This document shows positions 13,701 to 28,276 of a DNA stretch of 64,000 bases, one piece after another. The stretch covers positions 1 through 64,000 of the forward strand of contig MBPM02000088.1 in assembly GCA_001695595.3 (NCBI GenBank). Direction: 5' to 3'. The notes under the pieces were generated by a model, which saw only the letters and a list, made by a program, of their open reading frames with translations, was not told the origin of the DNA and made no database searches. A program made the position numbers and the translations under genes. The DNA is from Plasmopara viticola. Lineage: Eukaryota > Oomycota > Peronosporomycetes > Peronosporales > Peronosporaceae. Each line of letters opens with the position of its first letter. Position 1 is the first letter of the stretch.

Positions 13701-16700
13701 GTTGAGTGGCGTCAACTTGTCACGGTCACGCTTCTGACCGGGTAGTGAGGTATACGTATTGTGGTATGTGTCATTGTGGCACTATACCCAGGATGTGGAA
13801 GGCGCGTCCGTTTCAAACCAGGAGTTGACATTGAAAAATTGTCGAAAGGCAATATCTCGAGGTCACTAAGGAAGGGTGTACCGCCTCAGGCTGGTAAACA
13901 GAGCAGGGAAAAACCCTCGCTCTTGGTAGTGAAAGGATCTCGTGCCAGAATTCTGATGTGCTATAACGATACTACAAATCATAACGCAACTACCTTGCGA
14001 AAATTATTTCAGCAAAACAGCAAGACCTTGCTTCATCTTTATACCGTCCGTAACATTATCATTTGCCGTGATAATCTCTGATGCTAGTGTAGTGTCAAAG
14101 AGTAACAATATATACACGTGGTTGGGCTCGTACTAAAAACGAGGAAATTTATGCATGCAGGAAAACAGGTGAATACTACCGACAACATCTGTAGTTCGTA
14201 CAATGCTCATTTATTTCGCGTTCGCAATTCATGGCCATGTTACCGGATTTACATGCGTTTATACATCCGATTAAATGGTCTTTCGAATTGGTTGAATTCG
14301 CAGTTCTCGAAGTGTGTCCTATGAAGCTACTTATAGTAATGTAACACGCATTGCTTTCGCCGGGTTGAGTGGCGTCAACTTGTCACGGTCACGCTTCTGA
14401 CCGGGTAGTGAGGTATACGTATTGTGGTATGTGTCATTGTGGCACTATACCCAGGATGTGGAAGGCGCGTCCGTTTCAAACCAGGAGTTGACATTGAAAA
14501 ATTGTCGAAAGGCAATATCTCGAGGTCACTAAGGAAGGGTGTACCGCCTCAGGCTGGTAAACAGAGCAGGGAAAAACCCTCGCTCTTGGTAGTGAAAGGA
14601 TCTCGTGCCAGAATTCTGATGTGCTATAACGATACTACAAATCATAACGCAACTACCTTGCGAAAATTATTTCAGCAAAACAGCAAGACCTTGCTTCATC
14701 TTTATACCGTCCGTAACATTATCATTTGCCGTGATAATCTCTGATGCTAGTGTAGTGTCAAAGAGTAACAATATATACACGTGGTTGGGCTCGTACTAAA
14801 AACGAGGAAATTTATGCATGCAGGAAAACAGGTGAATACTACCGACAACATCTGTAGTTCGTACAATGCTCATTTATTTCGCGTTCGCAATTCATGGCCA
14901 TGTTACCGGATTTACATGCGTTTATACATCCGATTAAATGGTCTTTCGAATTGGTTGAATTCGCAGTTCTCGAAGTGTGTCCTATGAAGCTACTTATAGT
15001 AATGTAACACGCATTGCTTTCGCCGGGTTGAGTGGCGTCAACTTGTCACGGTCACGCTTCTGACCGGGTAGTGAGGTATACGTATTGTGGTATGTGTCAT
15101 TGTGGCACTATACCCAGGATGTGGAAGGCGCGTCCGTTTCAAACCAGGAGTTGACATTGAAAAATTGTCGAAAGGCAATATCTCGAGGTCACTAAGGAAG
15201 GGTGTACCGCCTCAGGCTGGTAAACAGAGCAGGGAAAAACCCTCGCTCTTGGTAGTGAAAGGATCTCGTGCCAGAATTCTGATGTGCTATAACGATACTA
15301 CAAATCATAACGCAACTACCTTGCGAAAATTATTTCAGCAAAACAGCAAGACCTTGCTTCATCTTTATACCGTCCGTAACATTATCATTTGCCGTGATAA
15401 TCTCTGATGCTAGTGTAGTGTCAAAGAGTAACAATATATACACGTGGTTGGGCTCGTACTAAAAACGAGGAAATTTATGCATGCAGGAAAACAGGTGAAT
15501 ACTACCGACAACATCTGTAGTTCGTACAATGCTCATTTATTTCGCGTTCGCAATTCATGGCCATGTTACCGGATTTACATGCGTTTATACATCCGATTAA
15601 ATGGTCTTTCGAATTGGTTGAATTCGCAGTTCTCGAAGTGTGTCCTATGAAGCTACTTATAGTAATGTAACACGCATTGCTTTCGCCGGGTTGAGTGGCG
15701 TCAACTTGTCACGGTCACGCTTCTGACCGGGTAGTGAGGTATACGTATTGTGGTATGTGTCATTGTGGCACTATACCCAGGATGTGGAAGGCGCGTCCGT
15801 TTCAAACCAGGAGTTGACATTGAAAAATTGTCGAAAGGCAATATCTCGAGGTCACTAAGGAAGGGTGTACCGCCTCAGGCTGGTAAACAGAGCAGGGAAA
15901 AACCCTCGCTCTTGGTAGTGAAAGGATCTCGTGCCAGAATTCTGATGTGCTATAACGATACTACAAATCATAACGCAACTACCTTGCGAAAATTATTTCA
16001 GCAAAACAGCAAGACCTTGCTTCATCTTTATACCGTCCGTAACATTATCATTTGCCGTGATAATCTCTGATGCTAGTGTAGTGTCAAAGAGTAACAATAT
16101 ATACACGTGGTTGGGCTCGTACTAAAAACGAGGAAATTTATGCATGCAGGAAAACAGGTGAATACTACCGACAACATCTGTAGTTCGTACAATGCTCATT
16201 TATTTCGCGTTCGCAATTCATGGCCATGTTACCGGATTTACATGCGTTTATACATCCGATTAAATGGTCTTTCGAATTGGTTGAATTCGCAGTTCTCGAA
16301 GTGTGTCCTATGAAGCTACTTATAGTAATGTAACACGCATTGCTTTCGCCGGGTTGAGTGGCGTCAACTTGTCACGGTCACGCTTCTGACCGGGTAGTGA
16401 GGTATACGTATTGTGGTATGTGTCATTGTGGCACTATACCCAGGATGTGGAAGGCGCGTCCGTTTCAAACCAGGAGTTGACATTGAAAAATTGTCGAAAG
16501 GCAATATCTCGAGGTCACTAAGGAAGGGTGTACCGCCTCAGGCTGGTAAACAGAGCAGGGAAAAACCCTCGCTCTTGGTAGTGAAAGGATCTCGTGCCAG
16601 AATTCTGATGTGCTATAACGATACTACAAATCATAACGCAACTACCTTGCGAAAATTATTTCAGCAAAACAGCAAGACCTTGCTTCATCTTTATACCGTC

Positions 16701-19700
16701 CGTAACATTATCATTTGCCGTGATAATCTCTGATGCTAGTGTAGTGTCAAAGAGTAACAATATATACACGTGGTTGGGCTCGTACTAAAAACGAGGAAAT
16801 TTATGCATGCAGGAAAACAGGTGAATACTACCGACAACATCTGTAGTTCGTACAATGCTCATTTATTTCGCGTTCGCAATTCATGGCCATGTTACCGGAT
16901 TTACATGCGTTTATACATCCGATTAAATGGTCTTTCGAATTGGTTGAATTCGCAGTTCTCGAAGTGTGTCCTATGAAGCTACTTATAGTAATGTAACACG
17001 CATTGCTTTCGCCGGGTTGAGTGGCGTCAACTTGTCACGGTCACGCTTCTGACCGGGTAGTGAGGTATACGTATTGTGGTATGTGTCATTGTGGCACTAT
17101 ACCCAGGATGTGGAAGGCGCGTCCGTTTCAAACCAGGAGTTGACATTGAAAAATTGTCGAAAGGCAATATCTCGAGGTCACTAAGGAAGGGTGTACCGCC
17201 TCAGGCTGGTAAACAGAGCAGGGAAAAACCCTCGCTCTTGGTAGTGAAAGGATCTCGTGCCAGAATTCTGATGTGCTATAACGATACTACAAATCATAAC
17301 GCAACTACCTTGCGAAAATTATTTCAGCAAAACAGCAAGACCTTGCTTCATCTTTATACCGTCCGTAACATTATCATTTGCCGTGATAATCTCTGATGCT
17401 AGTGTAGTGTCAAAGAGTAACAATATATACACGTGGTTGGGCTCGTACTAAAAACGAGGAAATTTATGCATGCAGGAAAACAGGTGAATACTACCGACAA
17501 CATCTGTAGTTCGTACAATGCTCATTTATTTCGCGTTCGCAATTCATGGCCATGTTACCGGATTTACATGCGTTTATACATCCGATTAAATGGTCTTTCG
17601 AATTGGTTGAATTCGCAGTTCTCGAAGTGTGTCCTATGAAGCTACTTATAGTAATGTAACACGCATTGCTTTCGCCGGGTTGAGTGGCGTCAACTTGTCA
17701 CGGTCACGCTTCTGACCGGGTAGTGAGGTATACGTATTGTGGTATGTGTCATTGTGGCACTATACCCAGGATGTGGAAGGCGCGTCCGTTTCAAACCAGG
17801 AGTTGACATTGAAAAATTGTCGAAAGGCAATATCTCGAGGTCACTAAGGAAGGGTGTACCGCCTCAGGCTGGTAAACAGAGCAGGGAAAAACCCTCGCTC
17901 TTGGTAGTGAAAGGATCTCGTGCCAGAATTCTGATGTGCTATAACGATACTACAAATCATAACGCAACTACCTTGCGAAAATTATTTCAGCAAAACAGCA
18001 AGACCTTGCTTCATCTTTATACCGTCCGTAACATTATCATTTGCCGTGATAATCTCTGATGCTAGTGTAGTGTCAAAGAGTAACAATATATACACGTGGT
18101 TGGGCTCGTACTAAAAACGAGGAAATTTATGCATGCAGGAAAACAGGTGAATACTACCGACAACATCTGTAGTTCGTACAATGCTCATTTATTTCGCGTT
18201 CGCAATTCATGGCCATGTTACCGGATTTACATGCGTTTATACATCCGATTAAATGGTCTTTCGAATTGGTTGAATTCGCAGTTCTCGAAGTGTGTCCTAT
18301 GAAGCTACTTATAGTAATGTAACACGCATTGCTTTCGCCGGGTTGAGTGGCGTCAACTTGTCACGGTCACGCTTCTGACCGGGTAGTGAGGTATACGTAT
18401 TGTGGTATGTGTCATTGTGGCACTATACCCAGGATGTGGAAGGCGCGTCCGTTTCAAACCAGGAGTTGACATTGAAAAATTGTCGAAAGGCAATATCTCG
18501 AGGTCACTAAGGAAGGGTGTACCGCCTCAGGCTGGTAAACAGAGCAGGGAAAAACCCTCGCTCTTGGTAGTGAAAGGATCTCGTGCCAGAATTCTGATGT
18601 GCTATAACGATACTACAAATCATAACGCAACTACCTTGCGAAAATTATTTCAGCAAAACAGCAAGACCTTGCTTCATCTTTATACCGTCCGTAACATTAT
18701 CATTTGCCGTGATAATCTCTGATGCTAGTGTAGTGTCAAAGAGTAACAATATATACACGTGGTTGGGCTCGTACTAAAAACGAGGAAATTTATGCATGCA
18801 GGAAAACAGGTGAATACTACCGACAACATCTGTAGTTCGTACAATGCTCATTTATTTCGCGTTCGCAATTCATGGCCATGTTACCGGATTTACATGCGTT
18901 TATACATCCGATTAAATGGTCTTTCGAATTGGTTGAATTCGCAGTTCTCGAAGTGTGTCCTATGAAGCTACTTATAGTAATGTAACACGCATTGCTTTCG
19001 CCGGGTTGAGTGGCGTCAACTTGTCACGGTCACGCTTCTGACCGGGTAGTGAGGTATACGTATTGTGGTATGTGTCATTGTGGCACTATACCCAGGATGT
19101 GGAAGGCGCGTCCGTTTCAAACCAGGAGTTGACATTGAAAAATTGTCGAAAGGCAATATCTCGAGGTCACTAAGGAAGGGTGTACCGCCTCAGGCTGGTA
19201 AACAGAGCAGGGAAAAACCCTCGCTCTTGGTAGTGAAAGGATCTCGTGCCAGAATTCTGATGTGCTATAACGATACTACAAATCATAACGCAACTACCTT
19301 GCGAAAATTATTTCAGCAAAACAGCAAGACCTTGCTTCATCTTTATACCGTCCGTAACATTATCATTTGCCGTGATAATCTCTGATGCTAGTGTAGTGTC
19401 AAAGAGTAACAATATATACACGTGGTTGGGCTCGTACTAAAAACGAGGAAATTTATGCATGCAGGAAAACAGGTGAATACTACCGACAACATCTGTAGTT
19501 CGTACAATGCTCATTTATTTCGCGTTCGCAATTCATGGCCATGTTACCGGATTTACATGCGTTTATACATCCGATTAAATGGTCTTTCGAATTGGTTGAA
19601 TTCGCAGTTCTCGAAGTGTGTCCTATGAAGCTACTTATAGTAATGTAACACGCATTGCTTTCGCCGGGTTGAGTGGCGTCAACTTGTCACGGTCACGCTT

Positions 19701-22700
19701 CTGACCGGGTAGTGAGGTATACGTATTGTGGTATGTGTCATTGTGGCACTATACCCAGGATGTGGAAGGCGCGTCCGTTTCAAACCAGGAGTTGACATTG
19801 AAAAATTGTCGAAAGGCAATATCTCGAGGTCACTAAGGAAGGGTGTACCGCCTCAGGCTGGTAAACAGAGCAGGGAAAAACCCTCGCTCTTGGTAGTGAA
19901 AGGATCTCGTGCCAGAATTCTGATGTGCTATAACGATACTACAAATCATAACGCAACTACCTTGCGAAAATTATTTCAGCAAAACAGCAAGACCTTGCTT
20001 CATCTTTATACCGTCCGTAACATTATCATTTGCCGTGATAATCTCTGATGCTAGTGTAGTGTCAAAGAGTAACAATATATACACGTGGTTGGGCTCGTAC
20101 TAAAAACGAGGAAATTTATGCATGCAGGAAAACAGGTGAATACTACCGACAACATCTGTAGTTCGTACAATGCTCATTTATTTCGCGTTCGCAATTCATG
20201 GCCATGTTACCGGATTTACATGCGTTTATACATCCGATTAAATGGTCTTTCGAATTGGTTGAATTCGCAGTTCTCGAAGTGTGTCCTATGAAGCTACTTA
20301 TAGTAATGTAACACGCATTGCTTTCGCCGGGTTGAGTGGCGTCAACTTGTCACGGTCACGCTTCTGACCGGGTAGTGAGGTATACGTATTGTGGTATGTG
20401 TCATTGTGGCACTATACCCAGGATGTGGAAGGCGCGTCCGTTTCAAACCAGGAGTTGACATTGAAAAATTGTCGAAAGGCAATATCTCGAGGTCACTAAG
20501 GAAGGGTGTACCGCCTCAGGCTGGTAAACAGAGCAGGGAAAAACCCTCGCTCTTGGTAGTGAAAGGATCTCGTGCCAGAATTCTGATGTGCTATAACGAT
20601 ACTACAAATCATAACGCAACTACCTTGCGAAAATTATTTCAGCAAAACAGCAAGACCTTGCTTCATCTTTATACCGTCCGTAACATTATCATTTGCCGTG
20701 ATAATCTCTGATGCTAGTGTAGTGTCAAAGAGTAACAATATATACACGTGGTTGGGCTCGTACTAAAAACGAGGAAATTTATGCATGCAGGAAAACAGGT
20801 GAATACTACCGACAACATCTGTAGTTCGTACAATGCTCATTTATTTCGCGTTCGCAATTCATGGCCATGTTACCGGATTTACATGCGTTTATACATCCGA
20901 TTAAATGGTCTTTCGAATTGGTTGAATTCGCAGTTCTCGAAGTGTGTCCTATGAAGCTACTTATAGTAATGTAACACGCATTGCTTCGCCGGGTTGAGTG
21001 GCGTCAACTTGTCACGGTCACGCTTCTGACCGGGTAGTGAGGTATACGTATTGTGGTATGTGTCATTGTGGCACTATACCCAGGATGTGGAAGGCGCGTC
21101 CGTTTCAAACCAGGAGTTGACATTGAAAAATTGTCGAAAGGCAATATCTCGAGGTCACTAAGGAAGGGTGTACCGCCTCAGGCTGGTAAACAGAGCAGGG
21201 AAAAACCCTCGCTCTTGGTAGTGAAAGGATCTCGTGCCAGAATTCTGATGTGCTATAACGATACTACAAATCATAACGCAACTACCTTGCGAAAATTATT
21301 TCAGCAAAACAGCAAGACCTTGCTTCATCTTTATACCGTCCGTAACATTATCATTTGCCGTGATAATCTCTGATGCTAGTGTAGTGTCAAAGAGTAACAA
21401 TATATACACGTGGTTGGGCTCGTACTAAAAACGAGGAAATTTATGCATGCAGGAAAACAGGTGAATACTACCGACAACATCTGTAGTTCGTACAATGCTC
21501 ATTTATTTCGCGTTCGCAATTCATGGCCATGTTACCGGATTTACATGCGTTTATACATCCGATTAAATGGTCTTTCGAATTGGTTGAATTCGCAGTTCTC
21601 GAAGTGTGTCCTATGAAGCTACTTATAGTAATGTAACACGCATTGCTTTCGCCGGGTTGAGTGGCGTCAACTTGTCACGGTCACGCTTCTGACCGGGTAG
21701 TGAGGTATACGTATTGTGGTATGTGTCATTGTGGCACTATACCCAGGATGTGGAAGGCGCGTCCGTTTCAAACCAGGAGTTGACATTGAAAAATTGTCGA
21801 AAGGCAATATCTCGAGGTCACTAAGGAAGGGTGTACCGCCTCAGGCTGGTAAACAGAGCAGGGAAAAACCCTCGCTCTTGGTAGTGAAAGGATCTCGTGC
21901 CAGAATTCTGATGTGCTATAACGATACTACAAATCATAACGCAACTACCTTGCGAAAATTATTTCAGCAAAACAGCAAGACCTTGCTTCATCTTTATACC
22001 GTCCGTAACATTATCATTTGCCGTGATAATCTCTGATGCTAGTGTAGTGTCAAAGAGTAACAATATATACACGTGGTTGGGCTCGTACTAAAAACGAGGA
22101 AATTTATGCATGCAGGAAAACAGGTGAATACTACCGACAACATCTGTAGTTCGTACAATGCTCATTTATTTCGCGTTCGCAATTCATGGCCATGTTACCG
22201 GATTTACATGCGTTTATACATCCGATTAAATGGTCTTTCGAATTGGTTGAATTCGCAGTTCTCGAAGTGTGTCCTATGAAGCTACTTATAGTAATGTAAC
22301 ACGCATTGCTTTCGCCGGGTTGAGTGGCGTCAACTTGTCACGGTCACGCTTCTGACCGGGTAGTGAGGTATACGTATTGTGGTATGTGTCATTGTGGCAC
22401 TATACCCAGGATGTGGAAGGCGCGTCCGTTTCAAACCAGGAGTTGACATTGAAAAATTGTCGAAAGGCAATATCTCGAGGTCACTAAGGAAGGGTGTACC
22501 GCCTCAGGCTGGTAAACAGAGCAGGGAAAAACCCTCGCTCTTGGTAGTGAAAGGATCTCGTGCCAGAATTCTGATGTGCTATAACGATACTACAAATCAT
22601 AACGCAACTACCTTGCGAAAATTATTTCAGCAAAACAGCAAGACCTTGCTTCATCTTTATACCGTCCGTAACATTATCATTTGCCGTGATAATCTCTGAT

Positions 22701-25615
22701 GCTAGTGTAGTGTCAAAGAGTAACAATATATACACGTGGTTGGGCTCGTACTAAAAACGAGGAAATTTATGCATGCAGGAAAACAGGTGAATACTACCGA
22801 CAACATCTGTAGTTCGTACAATGCTCATTTATTTCGCGTTCGCAATTCATGGCCATGTTACCGGATTTACATGCGTTTATACATCCGATTAAATGGTCTT
22901 TCGAATTGGTTGAATTCGCAGTTCTCGAAGTGTGTCCTATGAAGCTACTTATAGTAATGTAACACGCATTGCTTTCGCCGGGTTGAGTGGCGTCAACTTG
23001 TCACGGTCACGCTTCTGACCGGGTAGTGAGGTATACGTATTGTGGTATGTGTCATTGTGGCACTATACCCAGGATGTGGAAGGCGCGTCCGTTTCAAACC
23101 AGGAGTTGACATTGAAAAATTGTCGAAAGGCAATATCTCGAGGTCACTAAGGAAGGGTGTACCGCCTCAGGCTGGTAAACAGAGCAGGGAAAAACCCTCG
23201 CTCTTGGTAGTGAAAGGATCTCGTGCCAGAATTCTGATGTGCTATAACGATACTACAAATCATAACGCAACTACCTTGCGAAAATTATTTCAGCAAAACA
23301 GCAAGACCTTGCTTCATCTTTATACCGTCCGTAACATTATCATTTGCCGTGATAATCTCTGATGCTAGTGTAGTGTCAAAGAGTAACAATATATACACGT
23401 GGTTGGGCTCGTACTAAAAACGAGGAAATTTATGCATGCAGGAAAACAGGTGAATACTACCGACAACATCTGTAGTTCGTACAATGCTCATTTATTTCGC
23501 GTTCGCAATTCATGGCCATGTTACCGGATTTACATGCGTTTATACATCCGATTAAATGGTCTTTCGAATTGGTTGAATTCGCAGTTCTCGAAGTGTGTCC
23601 TATGAAGCTACTTATAGTAATGTAACACGCATTGCTTTCGCCGGGTTGAGTGGCGTCAACTTGTCACGGTCACGCTTCTGACCGGGTAGTGAGGTATACG
23701 TATTGTGGTATGTGTCATTGTGGCACTATACCCAGGATGTGGAAGGCGCGTCCGTTTCAAACCAGGAGTTGACATTGAAAAATTGTCGAAAGGCAATATC
23801 TCGAGGTCACTAAGGAAGGGTGTACCGCCTCAGGCTGGTAAACAGAGCAGGGAAAAACCCTCGCTCTTGGTAGTGAAAGGATCTCGTGCCAGAATTCTGA
23901 TGTGCTATAACGATACTACAAATCATAACGCAACTACCTTGCGAAAATTATTTCAGCAAAACAGCAAGACCTTGCTTCATCTTTATACCGTCCGTAACAT
24001 TATCATTTGCCGTGATAATCTCTGATGCTAGTGTAGTGTCAAAGAGTAACAATATATACACGTGGTTGGGCTCGTACTAAAAACGAGGAAATTTATGCAT
24101 GCAGGAAAACAGGTGAATACTACCGACAACATCTGTAGTTCGTACAATGCTCATTTATTTCGCGTTCGCAATTCATGGCCATGTTACCGGATTTACATGC
24201 GTTTATACATCCGATTAAATGGTCTTTCGAATTGGTTGAATTCGCAGTTCTCGAAGTGTGTCCTATGAAGCTACTTATAGTAATGTAACACGCATTGCTT
24301 TCGCCGGGTTGAGTGGCGTCAACTTGTCACGGTCACGCTTCTGACCGGGTAGTGAGGTATACGTATTGTGGTATGTGTCATTGTGGCACTATACCCAGGA
24401 TGTGGAAGGCGCGTCCGTTTCAAACCAGGAGTTGACATTGAAAAATTGTCGAAAGGCAATATCTCGAGGTCACTAAGGAAGGGTGTACCGCCTCAGGCTG
24501 GTAAACAGAGCAGGGAAAAACCCTCGCTCTTGGTAGTGAAAGGATCTCGTGCCAGAATTCTGATGTGCTATAACGATACTACAAATCATAACGCAACTAC
24601 CTTGCGAAAATTATTTCAGCAAAACAGCAAGACCTTGCTTCATCTTTATACCGTCCGTAACATTATCATTTGCCGTGATAATCTCTGATGCTAGTGTAGT
24701 GTCAAAGAGTAACAATATATACACGTGGTTGGGCTCGTACTAAAAACGAGGAAATTTATGCATGCAGGAAAACAGGTGAATACTACCGACAACATCTGTA
24801 GTTCGTACAATGCTCATTTATTTCGCGTTCGCAATTCATGGCCATGTTACCGGATTTACATGCGTTTATACATCCGATTAAATGGTCTTTCGAATTGGTT
24901 GAATTCGCAGTTCTCGAAGTGTGTCCTATGAAGCTACTTATAGTAATGTAACACGCATTGCTTTCGCCGGGTTGAGTGGCGTCAACTTGTCACGGTCACG
25001 CTTCTGACCGGGTAGTGAGGTATACGTATTGTGGTATGTGTCATTGTGGCACTATACCCAGGATGTGGAAGGCGCGTCCGTTTCAAACCAGGAGTTGACA
25101 TTGAAAAATTGTCGAAAGGCAATATCTCGAGGTCACTAAGGAAGGGTGTACCGCCTCAGGCTGGTAAACAGAGCAGGGAAAAACCCTCGCTCTTGGTAGT
25201 GAAAGGATCTCGTGCCAGAATTCTGATGTGCTATAACGATACTACAAATCATAACGCAACTACCTTGCGAAAATTATTTCAGCAAAACAGCAAGACCTTG
25301 CTTCATCTTTATACCGTCCGTAACATTATCATTTGCCGTGATAATCTCTGATGCTAGTGTAGTGTCAAAGAGTAACAATATATACACGTGGTTGGGCTCG
25401 TACTAAAAACGAGGAAATTTATGCATGCAGGAAAACAGGTGAATACTACCGACAACATCTGTAGTTCGTACAATGCTCATTTATTTCGCGTTCGCAATTC
25501 ATGGCCATGTTACCGGATTTACATGCGTTTATACATCCGATTAAATGGTCTTTCGAATTGGTTGAATTCGCAGTTCTCGAAGTGTGTCCTATGAAGCTAC
25601 TTATAGTAATGTAAC
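1751..25615 (+). repeat. Homogeneous satellite core, left block (36 units)
   Basis: These are consecutive 662-663 bp units with no difference visible by eye except a one-T deletion (gctttcgcc to gcttcgcc) in the units starting at 2414, 3076 and 20976. Units 3738-20975 are 26 in a row of exactly 663 bp. Repeated conceptual translations of the units are identical, which supports near-identity across the block. Such uniformity implies recent amplification or very efficient homogenisation. It could also be assembly expansion of a collapsed repeat. Confidence 0.93.
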
Positions 25616-28276
25616 ACGCATTGCTTCCGCCGGATGAGTGGCGTCAACTTGTCACGGTCACGCTTCTGACCGGGTAGTGAGGTATACGTATTGTGGTATG
25701 TGTCATTGTGGCACTATACCCAGGATGTGGAAGGCGCGTCCGTTTCAAACCAGGAGTTGACATTGAAAAATTGTCGAAAGGCAATATCTCGAGGTCACTA
25801 AGGAAGGGTGTACCGCCTCAGGCTGGTAAACAGAGCAGGGAAAAACCCTCGCTCTTGGTAGTGAAAGGATCTCGTGCCAGAATTCTGATGTGCTATAACG
25901 ATACTACAAATCATAACGCAACTACCTTGCGAAAATTATTTCAGCAAAACAGCAAGACCTTGCTTCATCTTTATACCGTCCGTAACATTATCATTTGCCG
26001 TGATAATCTCTGATGCTAGTGTAGTGTCAAAGAGTAACAATATATACACGTGGTTGGGCTCGTACTAAAAACGAGGAAATTTATGCATGCAGGAAAACAG
26101 GTGAATACTACCGACAACATCTGTAGTTCGTACAATGCTCATTTATTTCGCGTTCGCAATTCATGGCCATGTTACCGGATTTACATGCGTTTATACATCC
26201 GATTAAATGGTCTTTCGAATTGGTTGAATTCGCAGTTCTCGAAGTGTGTCCTATGAAGCTACTTATAGTAATGTAACACGCATTGCTTTCGCCGGGTTGA
26301 GTGGCGTCAACTTGTCACGGTCACGCTTCTGACCGGGTAGTGAGGTATACGTATTGTGGTATGTGTCATTGTGGCACTATACCCAGGATGTGGAAGGCGC
26401 GTCCGTTTCAAACCAGGAGTTGACATTGAAAAATTGTCGAAAGGCAATATCTCGAGGTCACTAAGGAAGGGTGTACCGCCTCAGGCTGGTAAACAGAGCA
26501 GGGAAAAACCCTCGCTCTTGGTAGTGAAAGGATCTCGTGCCAGAATTCTGATGTGCTATAACGATACTACAAATCATAACGCAACTACCTTGCGAAAATT
26601 ATTTCAGCAAAACAGCAAGACCTTGCTTCATCTTTATACCGTCCGTAACATTATCATTTGCCGTGATAATCTCTGATGCTAGTGTAGTGTCAAAGAGTAA
26701 CAATATATACACGTGGTTGGGCTCGTACTAAAAACGAGGAAATTTATGCATGCAGGAAAACAGGTGAATACTACCGACAACATCTGTAGTTCGTACAATG
26801 CTCATTTATTTCGCGTTCGCAATTCATGGCCATGTTACCGGATTTACATGCGTTTATACATCCATCCGATTAAATGGTCTTTCGAATTGGTTGAATTCGC
26901 AGTTCTCGAAGTGTGTCCTATGAAGCTACTTATAGTAATGTAACACGCATTGCTTTCGCCGGGTTGAGTGGCGTCAACTTGTCACGGTCACGCTTCTGAC
27001 CGGGTAGTGAGGTATACGTATTGTGGTATGTGTCATTGTGGCACTATACCCAGGATGTGGAAGGCGCGTCCGTTTCAAACCAGGAGTTGACATTGAAAAA
27101 TTGTCGAAAGGCAATATCTCGAGGTCACTAAGGAAGGGTGTACCGCCTCAGGCTGGTAAACAGAGCAGGGAAAAACCCTCGCTCTTGGTAGTGAAAGGAT
27201 CTCGTGCCAGAATTCTGATGTGCTATAACGATACTACAAATCATAACGCAACTACCTTGCGAAAATTATTTCAGCAAAACAGCAAGACCTTGCTTCATCT
27301 TTATACCGTCCGTAACATTATCATTTGCCGTGATAATCTCTGATGCTAGTGTAGTGTCAAAGAGTAACAATATATACACGTGGTTGGGCTCGTACTAAAA
27401 ACGAGGAAATTTATGCATGCAGGAAAACAGGTGAATACTACCGACAACATCTGTAGTTCGTACAATGCTCATTTATTTCGCGTTCGCAATTCATGGCCAT
27501 GTTACCGGATTTACATGCGTTTATACATCATACATCCGATTAAATGGTCTTTCGAATTGGTTGAATTCGCAGTTCTCGAAGTGTGTCCTATGAAGCTACT
27601 TATAGTAATGTAACACGCATTGCTTCCACCGGATGAGTGGCGTCAACTTGTCACGGTCACGCTTCTGACCGGGTAGTGAGGTATACGTATTGTGGTATGT
27701 GTCATTGTGGCACTATACCCAGGATGTGGAAGGCGCGTCCGTTTCAAACCAGGAGTTGACATTGAAAAATTGTCGAAAGGCAATATCTCGAGGTCACTAA
27801 GGAAGGGTGTACCGCCTCAGGCTGGTAAACAGAGCAGGGAAAAACCCTCGCTCTTGGTAGTGAAAGGATCTCGTGCCAGAATTCTGATGTGCTATAACGA
27901 TACTACAAATCATAACGCAACTACCTTGCGAAAATTATTTCAGCAAAACAGCAAGACCTTGCTTCATCTTTATACCGTCCGTAACATTATCATTTGCCGT
28001 GATAATCTCTGATGCTAGTGTAGTGTCAAAGAGTAACAATATATACACGTGGTTGGGCTCGTACTAAAAACGAGGAAATTTATGCATGCAGGAAAACAGG
28101 TGAATACTACCGACAACATCTGTAGTTCGTACAATGCTCATTTATTTCGCGTTCGCAATTCATGGCCATGTTACCGGATTTACATGCGTTTATACATCCG
28201 ATTAAATGGTCTTTCGAATTGGTTGAATTCGCAGTTCTCGAAGTGTGTCCTATGAAGCTACTTATAGTAATGTAAC
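25616..28276 (+). repeat. Four consecutive variant satellite units
   Basis: Four neighbouring units carry private changes inside the otherwise uniform core. The unit at 25616 has gcttccgccggatgag in place of gctttcgccgggttgag. The unit at 26278 has a 4-bp duplication (atcc) near 26860. The unit at 26945 has a different 7-bp duplication at the same place, near 27525. The unit at 27615 has gcttccaccggatgag. Unit lengths are therefore 662, 667, 670 and 662. The shared cggatgag variant in the first and fourth units shows that they are related. Confidence 0.9.
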
